64,000 bases of DNA from positions 3,448,501 through 3,512,500 of the forward strand of contig BSQZ01000028.1 in assembly GCA_033239005.1 (NCBI GenBank), given 5' to 3'. Of the stretch, positions 12,811 to 25,929 are shown piece after piece (positions within the stretch are counted from its first letter, which is position 1; every line of letters begins with the position of its first letter). This DNA is from Lamellibrachia satsuma. Taxonomy: Eukaryota; Annelida; Polychaeta; Sabellida; Siboglinidae. The position numbers and the translations under genes were made by a program. The notes under the pieces are model-generated. The model was not told where the DNA came from, made no database searches, and saw only the letters and a list, made by a program, of their open reading frames with translations.

Positions 12811-13118
12811 GCCGCGCCGCGATCGGTTAAACTTTAAAACTGTGGTAGTTCCGTAAAGACGTAACAGTTCACCGCGGGGCGCTTCATGATGCAACGGTGC
12901 AGAGTCAAGGGCTACGCAAATGTGGTCACATTTCGTATGCGACCGATATTTAAAACAATTGTACGCGGGCCTCGACCCCCCCTCCCCTCCACCTCTTTAG
13001 TACGCTTTGTATGAATATGTAAATGTTGACCATTATGAACGGCCCCTTAGTTAATCCGGGCTAATCATGCAATGTTGTCAACTGTTCGCATTTTTGCGTA
13101 ACTATTTTTGTATTACGG

Positions 13119-13387
13119 GATACGACCAGTGGATACAGCCAGTGGATACGGCCAGTGGATACGGCCAGTGGATACGACCAGTGGATACGGCCAGTGGATA
13201 CGACCAGTGGATACGACCAGTGGATACGGCCAGTGGATACGGCCAGTGGATACGGCCAGTGTATACGACCAGTGGATACGGCCAGTGGATACGACCAGTG
13301 GATACGACCAGTGGATACGGCCAGTGGATACGGCCAGTGGATACGACCAGTGGATACGACCAGTGGATACGGCCAGTGGATACGGCC
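13119..13387 (+). repeat. 13-bp minisatellite, about 20 copies
   Basis: Unit GGATACGACCAGT alternating with GGATACGGCCAGT. All frames on both strands stay open, producing spurious ORFs. Confidence 0.95.
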
Positions 13388-14176
13388 CGCATTTGTAAAA
13401 TTATACGACATTTTAGCTGTGCGCAGCAGCATCAGCAGCAGCAGCACCTGTCTCCAGAGACCCAATCAATATCCCAGTTTGCGCGCCGAGCTATTTTTGA
13501 GCATCCGCTGCAAACCAGCGGACGTAGATAATCATACGGGTTCGTTTGTGAGCTTATGGATTTCATTTACTGATGTTACGGGTGTGCAACACTCAATGTT
13601 AACACATATATAATTTAGTAGCATACATGTGTTAGTGAGGGGTGAGATAGGAAGTGGGACGTAGGAGGTTGGTCCTAAAAATGGTGGGATTTTGGGCTCA
13701 AAATTAGGTAGGAGGCGGGAGGTGGTACTTATGGGAAATGGGAGGTGGACTCTTAAAGTTGGTGGGAGGTTGGCTCCCAAAACATGTGGAATATGGGAGG
13801 TTGAGACCATTGCCACACACCCTTATTATTAGCTACTGCCCCGCGCAGGCCCGCTGCCTCGCATCAGGTCGCCTTGCCCATGCACTACCGATTGATCCAC
13901 CTTTTCACATATTTAACCAATCAAGGCAAACGTGACAAAGGAACACAACATAATTTGTACTGAGACAAATTAAGCATCACGTTAAACGCCTGTGCATACG
14001 ATTATCGTCGATGGGAACAGGTCTTGCTTGCCGTTAATAGGTCTGTGTGTTTGAGCTGCAGCTCACCGAAAGAAGGGCAGCAGTGGTTTCCTTGACTAAC
14101 TCCGAGCAGTGTCCGATGACAAGTGTCAGTTTTGTTTTCCACCAGTGGGGTCCAAACTTGGTCATCGTTTAGTTTG

Positions 14177-14552
14177 CCATGCTACCTAGTGGCGCCATGC
14201 TACCATGTAGTGGCGCTATGCTACCATGTAGTGACGCCATGCTACCATGTAGTGACGCCATGCTACCATGTAGTGGCGCCATGCTACCATGTAGTGGCGC
14301 CATGCTACCATGTAGTGGCACCATGCTACCATGTAGTGGCGCCATGCTACCACGGAGTGGCGCCATGCTACCACGGAGTGGCGCCATGCTACCATGGAGT
14401 GGCGCGATGCTACCATGGAGTGGCGCGATGCTACCATGTAGTGACGCCATGCTACCATGTAGTGACGCCATGCTACCATGTAGTGACGCCATGCTACCAT
14501 GTAGTTACGCCATGCTACCATGTAGTGACGCCATGCTACCATGTAGTGACGC
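14177..14552 (+). repeat. 21-bp minisatellite, about 18 copies
   Basis: Unit CCATGCTACCATGTAGTGGCG with variants (GACG, CACGGAG). The period is a multiple of 3, so open frames repeat every seven residues; no gene is implied. Confidence 0.95.
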
Positions 14553-14585
14553 AACATGTTACATACGAAACAACAAAACAATTAA

Positions 14586-14826
14586 ACCAAAGGGCCACGG
14601 ACCAGTGTCCCCCTTAAATGTTTACCACAAAAAGGCCCTCTCATAATCGTAACAAGACCCTGGGCTGGATACAATCTTTCCTGATCAAAAGAACACAGCC
14701 AGTTGCCCCAGAAGGCACCCTCTCGTCCCCTGCACCTGTTCTATCCGGAGTACCACAAGGCACTGTCCTAAGCCTCCTCTTAACCCCCACAACTATCGTT
14801 ATCCCGACAGTGGTGCAACGTCTTTA
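14586..14826 (+). mobile_element. LINE reverse transcriptase fragment, second family
   Basis: Encodes LGWIQSFLIKRTQPVAPEGT then SSPAPVLSGVPQGTVLSLLL, the RT segment up to motif B of jockey/CR1-like LINEs. It lacks the FADD motif and is a short 5'- and 3'-truncated relic. Confidence 0.7.
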
Positions 14827-15180
14827 ACATTTAACCCCAGGCTCAAACCGGAAAGTCAGTGGAAACACACACCGCAGGACTTACAACGCTCTCAAGGAGC
14901 CCAGTTCTTGACAGGAAGACGAAGAAATCTGTTGCGTATACCAAAACACATGGCAGTGTGTGCAGATATTGGCTGCATTTTCTCTCCTGGCAACGCCTGT
15001 TAACTCGACTATTATATAACATGTCATACTATGTTATTTCGTTGTTATGTTTAATGGTATTTTAGGAACTGTCCGACAGAGGGCTATGTTGGCGCGACAC
15101 CTACCGAGGAACCTAGGTGTTACCTGAGCTTAGTGTGAAGAAAGAGTCTACGGAAGGACCGTACTGTGTGGTCTGCATGC

Positions 15181-15262
15181 ATGGTCATGGCCATGATCGC
15201 CTGCTTCTGCTGCTGCGTATTGGTGGCGTACACTTCTCTAGTTCGCGCTCAATTCAACAACG
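15181..15262 (+). CDS. GH18-like gene exon 1: signal peptide
   Basis: Codes for MVMAMIACFCCCVLVAYT and on to SLVRA-QFNN, a hydrophobic Cys-rich signal peptide with a likely cleavage after the small residue in VRA. In-frame ATGs lie at 15181, 15187 and 15193; I chose the first, which has G at +4. The donor is GTGAGG, leaving phase 1. The exon was linked to the gene because the acceptor at 16912 continues the same frame into the GH18 fold. Confidence 0.7.
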
Positions 15263-18200
15263 GTGAGGTCAATGTGATTGCTCAACGTTCATGTCACGTA
15301 GTCCACCCAGAACATTTCACAAGTCCCACAAGCTCAGCGACGACTATGTGTCAAGAATACTTGTCTGACTAGCACAATCTGTGGTATACGTTGTCAGCCA
15401 GTGTGCAAAAGAGTCAGCATCCGAAAAGAGTAAATTGCTGTAGTTTGCGAGCGTCTCTCAATAATTGCGTCACAAAGGAAAGCGACGTGCATTGTCCAGT
15501 GCTTCACGCGATCAACGCAAATTATTTTCTTGAAGTTATGCGCAACCATTTTTAATTGACATAAATTACCAAATTGTTGTACTCCCGATAAACCAATGAT
15601 TTCCATGTCCACTTATTATGTATAGTATGTTGCTCTGGACGGCAATGTTGTTCAATGTTGTTCACTCTTGCTATAGATGTGCTTAAGTAAAAGCCTTAAT
15701 ATGCAATTAGCCCAAAAACACTCCACCGTTTAACACAAAGTGAACAATTTCGTTTTGACTATAAAGGATTTTAGTATAATAATTATACGTTCAAGATTTT
15801 GTTTACTATATATGTTGATGCATTTTGAGAAAATAATAAAGCCAGCAGGTCTCTCCTGACAGGCCTCACACTGGAGACATACAGGTCTCTCCTGGCGAGC
15901 CTCACACTGGATACATACAGGTCTCTCCTGGCAGGCCTCACACTGGAGACATACAGGTCTCTCCTGGCAAGCCTCACACTGGAGACATACAGGTCTCTCC
16001 TGGCAAGCCTCACACTGGAGACATACAGGTCTGTCCTGGCAAGCCTCACACTGGAGACATACAGGTCTCTCCTGGCAGGCCTCACATTGGATACATACAG
16101 GTCTCTCCTGGCAAGCCTCACACTGGAGACATACAGGTCTGTCCTGGCAAGCCTCACACTGGAGACATACAGGTCTCTCCTGGCAAGCCTCACACTGGAT
16201 ACATACAGGTCTGTCCTGGCATACCTCACACTGGATACATACAGGTCTGTCCTGGCAGGCCTCACACTGGAGACATACAGGTCTCTCCCGGCAGGCCTCA
16301 CACTGGAGACATACAGGTCTCTCCTGGCAAGCCTCACACTGGAGACATACAGGTCTCTCCTGGCAAGCCTCACACTGGAGACATACAGGTCTCTCCTGGC
16401 AAGCCTCACACTGGAGACATACAGGTCTCTCCTGGCAAGCCTCACACTGGAGACATACAGGTCTCTCCTGGCAGGCCTCACACTGGAGACATACAGGTCT
16501 CTCCTGGCAGGCCTCACACTGGATACATACAGGTCTCTCCTGGCAGGCCTCACACTGGAGACATGCAGGTCTCTCCTGGCAGGCCTCACACTGGAGACAT
16601 GCAGGTCTCTCCTGGCAGGCCTCACACTGGAGACATACAGGTCTGTCCTGGCAAGCCTCCCACTGGAGACCTACAGGTCTCTCCTGGCCGGTCTCCCATT
16701 CCTAGAGAGAAATACACATTCACGATTACCCTTTATTTACATTTTTTTATTTACACACATTTGATATTTGTATTTGTTTGATACTGTTTTTGTTACGCTA
16801 CACATCAGCAGCACCCTACGTAAAGGTCCTCAACTAGACAATGTTCACGTATTATTGGAAGAAGAAGGTTTCTTTACCAAGATATCATCAGAAATATTGA
16901 TTCTTTTTCAGCGATACATTTCCGACGCGTGTGCGTCTTCCGGAACTGGCTGCACTGGTACGACTACCCGCGGGCCCACCGCGTCGAGGACATCGACGCC
17001 AGTCTGTGCTCTCACATCGTCTACGACGGCGCCGGTCTCGAGCATAACCGCATCGTCACGCACGACCTCAACGACGAGGACTCCAATCGTGGCGTCGGCC
17101 AGTACGTAGTCGTCTTTTTTTCCGAAAACTTTCCGCTTAACGATCCTTACACAATTCAATTGTTCGCATGTCTCGTATTAGAATCATTTCGCGAAAAACA
17201 AACCTACCTAGTGTCCATTACGACATGTTGGCTCATTTGTACAAATGTGATTTTTAGTTTTGACGAAGTCATCGGACAAGCTATTGAATCATTTTCATTT
17301 TTTATCAGATCCGGGCACACACAGACCTAATAACTCCAGGTCAATGTATGCAAGAGATATAGTGTAAATGTCAAACGATCGTAACAAATTATGTTCAGAA
17401 TGTGTAAATGCTAGCTTAAGACAATAAAACAAAATTTACAAATATGTCAGAAGAGCGGCTTACGCAAACATGAAGAATTGTTGGGCTGTCGATAAGCCAA
17501 CGGCTTCCTTGTCCACTTGCCGTCTGTTTTGCCTTGCATGGCAGTCTTTTAAACCTTGTTTAGTTAGAATCGATCGTGTTATTGCGGCGTTTACAACCAG
17601 CTGCAGTTCGCCGACGGTGAAAACATTCCAAAATAATGGCCGTGAAGGATTTGGAAAGGATCAACACGGAGCCAGCGTTAAGCCGGGTTTCGCCCTCTCT
17701 GTAGCGTTCACCAGCGTTAAGCCGGGTTTCGCCCTCTCTGTAGCGTTCACCAGCGTTAAGCCGGGTTTCGCCCTCTCTGTAGCGTTCACCAGCGTTAAGC
17801 CGGGTTTCGCCCTCTCTGTAGCGTTCACCAGATCATTTGTGTTGCTGACTTTATTCCGTGGTCATCTTTACCGAATACGTCCTGTGTTCATCGATGTGTT
17901 GGTGGCGATTTTAGCTTGAGGTGTACATAATGCAGAACGAATGTAATGGATTGTGTGCCCATCACGAGAACGTGGTTCTCCCGCTAGGTGGTGTTTATAA
18001 GCTAAGAATGTGTCTATTACTGCATTCACATATATGGTTCATTTATAGAATTAAAAAACTTCTGGACATACGGAAGAAAGAGAAGTCGCTGAAGGTGGTC
18101 GTGAGTCTCGGCGGGTCACACTTCCAATGGCGATACCTCAGCGACATGATGACGTCGTCTGCCAACCGCGCCACGTTCTTGGGCAACATCATTTCCTACA

Positions 18201-21200
18201 TCCGCACGAGACGCTTCGACGGCTTTCACCTCGACTTCCCATTCCCCAGGGAAAGCAACAACCCACGGGCAGAGAGAAAAGGGTTCACCACGCTAGTTAC
18301 GGTACGTTGGCTTTTCATTTATTTCCAGGTCCTCCGCAGACTGGTCGTCCCGGCATGACCGATGGGGGAAATGGCTCAAGTTAAGGTACAACGGTTTTCA
18401 TTGGTTGACACGTACAGAGCTAGTTGGGGGTTTCGCACAACTAAAATACCCAACTTCTCTTAATTTTTCGATCACATAATTTACCTAAATTAACATTTTT
18501 GTGTTTTAATATTTATTGCTGTTGTATATCTGCCGTCAGAAAATTTATCAAACGAGAATTTGACAGAACAATCAGTCATCATGTCACGAAAAACGTTAAA
18601 TTTCACCGTTAGATATGCAAATTTACCCGTCGTTTATTGTTGCACATGTTATGTTTTCAAAATGGTATATTTTATTACATTGCAAATTCGTGTATCTTCT
18701 AAAATACTAAGACTTGAAAGATCAAGATATTAACACGCTTTAGATGGGCATTATTTTTAAATAACCGATATGTTATAAATACTCATAAATTCACTGTTGC
18801 AATGTCCGTAAAACGGTCGTTCAGTAAACCAATGGAAATCGCTGTTCATTCCCTGTAAATGCGCCGATGTTGCGCGTAGCATTTGAAGAAATTCTCAACA
18901 ATCTTACGTTTAGCTACATAAGCTTTGGTAATGGGGAATGGTTTGTAGAATTTACCAAGGAATCAACATTTTAATAGATAGAAAATAACTAAATCGCTAA
19001 ATAGAATATCTTCAATGGCTTTGGCATTCACAAGTACACTTATTATTGAATGTACGTTATTGCACTTTATAGTGGTTAATGTGATTTCAGGGAATTTCTT
19101 GCTAAAATATAAATGCCCTGTTGCACGGTATGAATGTCGTAATCATCAATTATGGCCATACCCGTTTAAAAAACATATATTTGTCAGGTAGCACAACATC
19201 GTCCAAAAGTGGTTATCCATCGCTACAACATGTCAACTGACAGGTGAATCATGTCACGTCCCGAATCGGAATCCGTCCAAAATCGGACTAAACAATTCCA
19301 ATTTGTGGCTTTTATTGGATTTATTTTACGAAATAATAGGTGTCTACTGTGAATGCGATATCAGTAAAATGCAATAATATCTAAGTGAATTCTATGAAGT
19401 TTCTAAGACTAAATACTTTTGACAGAAAATTACAAATTCCAATTTGGGACAGTCCCAGTCGTAATTGTGTTTCGGGTTCCCATCTGGGAATTCCGATTTT
19501 GGACGGATTTAACCTCGATTATCCAGGCTCCGTGCTGTGGCGCCACCGTTTGTCGCACACACCATCGCCTGGATGCAATGTGTACTTTTCATTGTGACGG
19601 AAATTATGTATGCACCCAGGTTCTGGGAGCATACGTAATTAGCTAATTAGGATGTCATCCGGGCATTTTGCTAAATCATAAAATATATATTTTGTTTAAG
19701 TTTATACGATGAAATTCGAATTAACTTTGATTATTTTGACACGACTGTCAGGCTGAAAAGTTAAATCAGGTAAAATCTCGATAATGACGTTGATTTTGCT
19801 GCTGGCGCGGGAAAGCCTAAACAATGAAGTAGTGACAGTGGGTAAGAACGAGACCACGCCTCTGATGCCAGACTCTCTTCTCAGCGAATTCAGAAGGCTA
19901 GCGAGAGTCAGATATGTGAGACTAAGACGGATTCCGATTCGGGACGTAGCTAATCCGACTGCTATAACCGCTGGCGCACCCTGGGAACGAAGGATACTTT
20001 CGTTCGATGATACCGCAGCGCCACGGCGCGGCCGCATTTCGCAATAACGTCCAGTGTTTTCCTAAGCAGGAACTCCGGCAAATATTTGAGCGTGAATCCA
20101 ATCGAACTGGACGGCCTCGGCTAGAACTGAGTGCATCGGTGAGCTGCGACAGAACAGTCGTTGAAAGATCATACGACATCATCGAAATTTCACAGTAAGT
20201 AACTGCGAACAGCATCTATGCTATAACGTAGTTTGTGACTCTGTCTCTCTGTCGGTGTGTCTGTCTGTTCCCTCATATATATTTCCGTCAGTTTCGCATG
20301 TATGGGGCTGACATTTTTAGGTTTGCTCAGGCTCAGAACAATAAGAGTTCGCAGTTACGTACAATTCACTAGGCTTGCTCAGGCTCAGAACAATAAGAAT
20401 TCGTAGTTACGTACAATTGTTAGCACCACTAGGCGTGTTTTATACGATTGATGATCTGCGATGATTGATGATCTTTCTATGATCTACGCAATCGTCCACA
20501 TACATTCCTTCATATGTACATAATTTTTGGAGCATTGTCATTGTAATTGGCATTGCCCTGCCATTGCTACGGAAGCTTGACTGGGTAGTGCAAGGAGTCG
20601 TAAGTTCCTGCAGTGGCTGTCTTTTCTCCCGCATGGAAACTCTGCTAGTAACTAATAAAATATTAAACCTGCCAAATCGAGGTAACTAAATTCTACTGTA
20701 ATTGTTTTGGTAACATTATATAAACTGTGCGCAACATTTACCCACGTAATGATTTGTTATCTGAGTGTTCCCGTTTGACTGCATTGCTGCCAGAACGAAC
20801 ATCATTGCAAACCGATAACCGTAAGCCCCCTACGGTAGACTTTCCAACACCGAAAACTACTGACTTGAGCGAATCTCGTGTTATAGCCAACTGGACTGGA
20901 TCAGTCTGAGGGCGTTTGACTTCGACGGAGATAACGAAGGAATGACATTTCACCAGGCGCCGCTCTACGAAGATGATAGGAAGGCGAACAAACCGCTGGA
21001 ACACAACATCGTAAGCTGTCAATTGCGTTCTTTTGCAGACAGCCACCTAGCGATTACAACGTTTACTCCAACACAGCTATTCACACTCCCCAACAGTGAC
21101 GCCACTCAGCGTATCTCCACTGCCATAACTTGATAATACATTCAAAATGGACGGTTGCGGAGTGGTCTAAAGGATTGGTTGGCTGGGCAACGTCGTTGTT

Positions 21201-24200
21201 GTTTACGACTCGTTACGTCATTGTTGTTTACGACTCGTTACGTCATTGTTGTTTACGACTCGTTACGTCACTGCAACAGGCAATTGAATAATGTTACATA
21301 TTTTCAAACAAGAACGAACGTTATTGTGTTTCTTGACGCAGTTTCAATACACACACTATCCACAATTTTGTGCAACTGGAATTGAGAGAGAATACTTGAC
21401 CAACAATTGGAGTTTCCCAAATTAAATAAAGATGTGGAGAATCTGCAAATCAAATGTAAATTGTGGCAGCGGTGAAATGGTTAGACCCCACTGGTGAGGA
21501 ATTTGCTAGCAATTACTACGCTTACTACAGCTATTTTGGCACAGCAAATATGCATTTTAGTAGTCAGAGGTGCCAAGTTTCCTGCTTTGGGACGGAGAAT
21601 TCCTTGTAGTTTTGTAACATATTGGGCCTTGATAACCGTATTGTGGGATGGGATCCTCCTCCCAAAAACCCTTATTCCTTAACTGCATCTCCATCAGGAG
21701 AACCGCCTTCATCCCAATTTTTATTTTTATTTTTGACTTGGCACCTCTGAGGTAAATGCATGTTATGGCTTAGTTATATGAATGTTAACATTAAACTAAC
21801 ATCACATAAATAATTTCACTCATATTCCAAAGTTCTTACGTCGAAGATATTACTTTTTGTGTTGCAAAAACCTGTCAAAATTGACGCGAACTGTTCACAA
21901 GAAATTGCTTCGGCACTTAGTGAGAAAGGTCACTTGCAGAAATGGGCGGTCAGTTACTGGCTAGACGCTGGTCTCGACGAGTCACGACTGGTGGTTGGCA
22001 TCTCTTTCAACGGTGCCGCGTACGAGTTGAAGGACGGGCGGGTTCTGGGCTTCTGGGCACCGCAGACTGGCGCCGCTCCCGAGGGAAAGTATACGAAGAA
22101 AGAGGGTCGTCTGTCTTACTACGAGGCAAGTATGGGGACGGGTCACTATTTATTTCTGCATTGGTGGCATTGGTTAATGTTCTTCAATGTTATAGGCAAA
22201 GTTGCTTTTTTAATTTTCAGGAAATCGGATATGTCAATATTTATTCTTTCATTAAGTTGCTAAGGAGAAGTCGTCACAGTCTGTATTCCTCTACGGATAT
22301 CAGATTCTGTCACAATACGCAGGGGATCCTATTGTCGCTGTCAGTCATACGCTACGAAACAGCCGCAAGAAAATTACGTTTATGTACAGTATGAGTGTCA
22401 TTGTACAATTTCCTTGTTCAAAAAATTAACTTTACGTACAGCATAAGTTTCGTTGTACAATTTCCTTGTTCAAAAAAATTAGTTTATGTACAGCATGAGT
22501 GTTATTGTACAATTTCCGTGTTAAAAAAAATGTTTAAGGAATTACGTAGTGAGAATTATTTTATTTAAAAAAAATAATTCCCACTACGTAATTCCCTTAA
22601 GGGAACAAAAAACAAAAAAGGGGCTACTGTCTCGAAATCGCTGGCAGTCAATTCGTATATATCAGATCCGGAATTGATATGGAGGTGAAACAGTGATCCG
22701 TCAACGTACACGGGACAGATCATTGCTTTACCTCCAGGTTCATGTTACACAAATGAAGTGCCAGTGGTTTTGAGACTGTACAAACGTTCGAGGATTTGTG
22801 CCTTGAAAATGTATTCTATGACCAGGAAACAAGCAAATTTGCAAACTACGACACTTGTGCAGCGCGCAGGGTTACGTTTCCGGTTGCTGTTTGACAACGT
22901 ACGCACGTGTCGGTGATGGCAGGTCCCTTGTGCACACAGACAGAATCCGATTTGTTTGAGCGACAAATGACGGGGAACATCTTCCATGTCGAGTGTTCTC
23001 AAAAACAGAATTGTAGGATTTTATGAGATCTCGGCTGTCGTAACTTTTGCGCACAGTCTGGAATCGCCTGACATTTGATGAAACCTCGACTGTCGTAACT
23101 TTTTCGCACAGTCTGGAATCGCCTGACATTTGGTGAAACCTCGACTGTCGTAACTTTGTGCACAGTCTGGACTCGCCTGACATTTCATGAAACATCGACT
23201 GTCGTAACTTTGTGCACAGTCTGGAATCGCCTGACATTTGATGAAACCTCGACTGTCGTAACTTTGTGCACAGTCTGGAATCGCCTGACATTTGGTGAAT
23301 CCTGGACTGTCCTAACTTTGTGCACAGTCTGGAATCACCTGACATTTGGTGAAATCTCGACTGTTGTAACTTTGTGCACAGTCTGGAATCGCCTGACATT
23401 TGGTGAAACCTCGACTGTTGAAACTTTGTGCACAGTCTGGAATCGCCTGACATTAGGTGAATCCTAGACTGTCGTAACTCTGCGCACAGTCTGGACTCTT
23501 ATCATTCTCCGTCATTTTTATATAGCCGATAACTATCCGTTGGGGAGATTGAAATCATTTCACGTTCATATCATGATCAACGAACAAGAATGTTAAATTT
23601 TCCGGGTACCAGGAGCAGGGTGTTTATACGAGTGGCTTTTGGTCCGATTATGTCGTACGACACCGTATCGCACAACATAATCGAGCTAAAATCGCTCGTG
23701 TAAAGACTGGCCAGGGCAGATTGCCAGAAGTCTGCACTTTATCCATTTTGCTGTATCGATTTAGCAACTCCCTCAGGTTCGATTTACTTTCGACTTACAG
23801 TTACTGTTACTGTTACTGTTACAGTTACTGTTACATTTACTATTACAGTTACATTTACATTTACAGGTACAGGTACAGGTACAGGTAGAGTTACAGTTAC
23901 AGTTACAGTTACAGTTACAGTTACGGTTACGGTTACATTTACAGTTACTGTTACTGTTACTGTTACAGTTACAGTTACAGTTACAGTTACAGTTACGGTT
24001 ACGGTTACTGTTACAGTTACTGTTACTGTTACTGTTACAGTTACTGTTACTGTTACAGTTACAGATACAGATACAGTTACAGTTACTGTTACTGTTACAG
24101 TTACAGTTACTGTTACTGTTACTGTTACTGTTACAGTTACAGTTACTGTTACTGTTACTGCTACAGTTAATGTTACAGTTATTGTTACAGTTATTGTTAC

Positions 24201-25870
24201 AGTTATTGTTACAGTTACAGTTACAGTTACTGTTACAGTTACTGTTACAGTTACAGTTGCTATTTTGGATATTCTAGCAGTAGGCTACACCTAATGTCAC
24301 CAAATAATGTACAATTGGGTTTGAAGTCAAGTAGAGTGTCTCATTAATAGGCATGGCTCCTTGTACCCAAAACAATGACGCTATGAGAGCTGTCTACGTA
24401 GTAAATTGAATTGATTGACCACTGCTTAAAATATCGCACCCGAGTGTCGTAGAATTTAACCAGTTCTACGATACTACCGTTGCCACAAATTGGCACCGCT
24501 AATTGGTTTCGCGAGGGTGTTTCCACCAGCGACTTTAGTCCAATTATGTCGCACGACACCGTATCGTACGACATAATCTGACGAAAATCGCTCGTGTAAA
24601 CGGCTCTTAAACACAGAAGACAGATCATTGCTGTAATCTCTCAGTACCAATCCAGCGTAAAGGTGAAGTGCAGCTCAGACGCATTGATTACGGAAAACAA
24701 AACAAAAATGCCACCTTCCACTACAACAGCGTGCGTGCTTTCAACGCAGTGATTAAATTGCCTCTGTAAATAACTACATTGTTTCTTTTATAGTTTCTTT
24801 GTTGTATTTACTTTGTTTTACTTTTGTTTGGGTTAAATATTGTAAATAAATCGAAACCAAAGTCATGGTTCAATGGTTGTGGGACTACGGATCTAATAGA
24901 GATAATAAAACCTAACCATGTTACAGCTAAAATTAAGAATATCACGCCAGTGGTTTACTCAGAATGTGTGGAAAAGAAGTGGGAGATTCCAGTCATTTCT
25001 TCGAATGACCGAGGCCTGACATGTTAACCAGCGCGACCGATAAGTTCTATGAAATTGTTACCCAACTTAGACTACAAGTGACGTATTAAGGGGGGCCGGT
25101 ATACACTAAACAAACGTAAGTCTCAAACAAAGGTGCTATTTTGCCAGAAAAATTAATAGTTTAGTAAACAAATGCCAAAATATGTTACAAAAGTTGAGTT
25201 TGGACGTATATAGCATAGCCATGTCCTGTTGGCAAATATTGGAATAAGTGTATACAAATATATTTTTATTTGGCGAGCGAATATTGCCAGAATAGCACAC
25301 TCGTGACATAGGGTTATCTAACAGTATGACGCGGCCCATGAAATTAAGATGTTGTATAATCAACAAGGTTTTCCTAGTCAACATCTGGCGTGATATTCGT
25401 AACTGTAGTTACAAATTGCTTTTTTAGTAACTCTTATAGGCCAAAAACCATGACTTTTGTTTCGCTTGAAGTGAAAGGATGTAGCGATCGGTTTCGCATG
25501 TGCGAGACGATCAGGTGTGAGACTGACGGGCTTGGAGGGATGCGAGACGACCTGGTGTGAGACTGACGGGCTTGGAGGGATACGAGACGACCTGGTGTGC
25601 GTGTGCGGGCTTGGCGGGGCGCCAATTTTCTTTTAGCAGGTAGGTTGAGCACCATGGGCGGATGTGAACCAATGCGTTGCTCGGATTTCATCACGTGATG
25701 CACACATTACGGATAATCTTCACACGTGGTGTGATACGGCAGCTTGCGCCAACACGTGCATGTGTTTACTAACAAGTTTTATGGAAAATACTTTTGATTG
25801 GCGGCGTTAGGACGATTAATGACCAACATCAGACACGCGTTTCGCGCATGGTATGTAAACACCCGTGCGA

Positions 25871-25929
<59 letters not shown>

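Noticed and set aside
14123..16764. Periodic ORFs on both strands over the 21-bp and 36-bp arrays
   Set aside because: Units divisible by 3 without stops give open frames automatically; the arrays lie upstream of or inside GH18-like intron 1.
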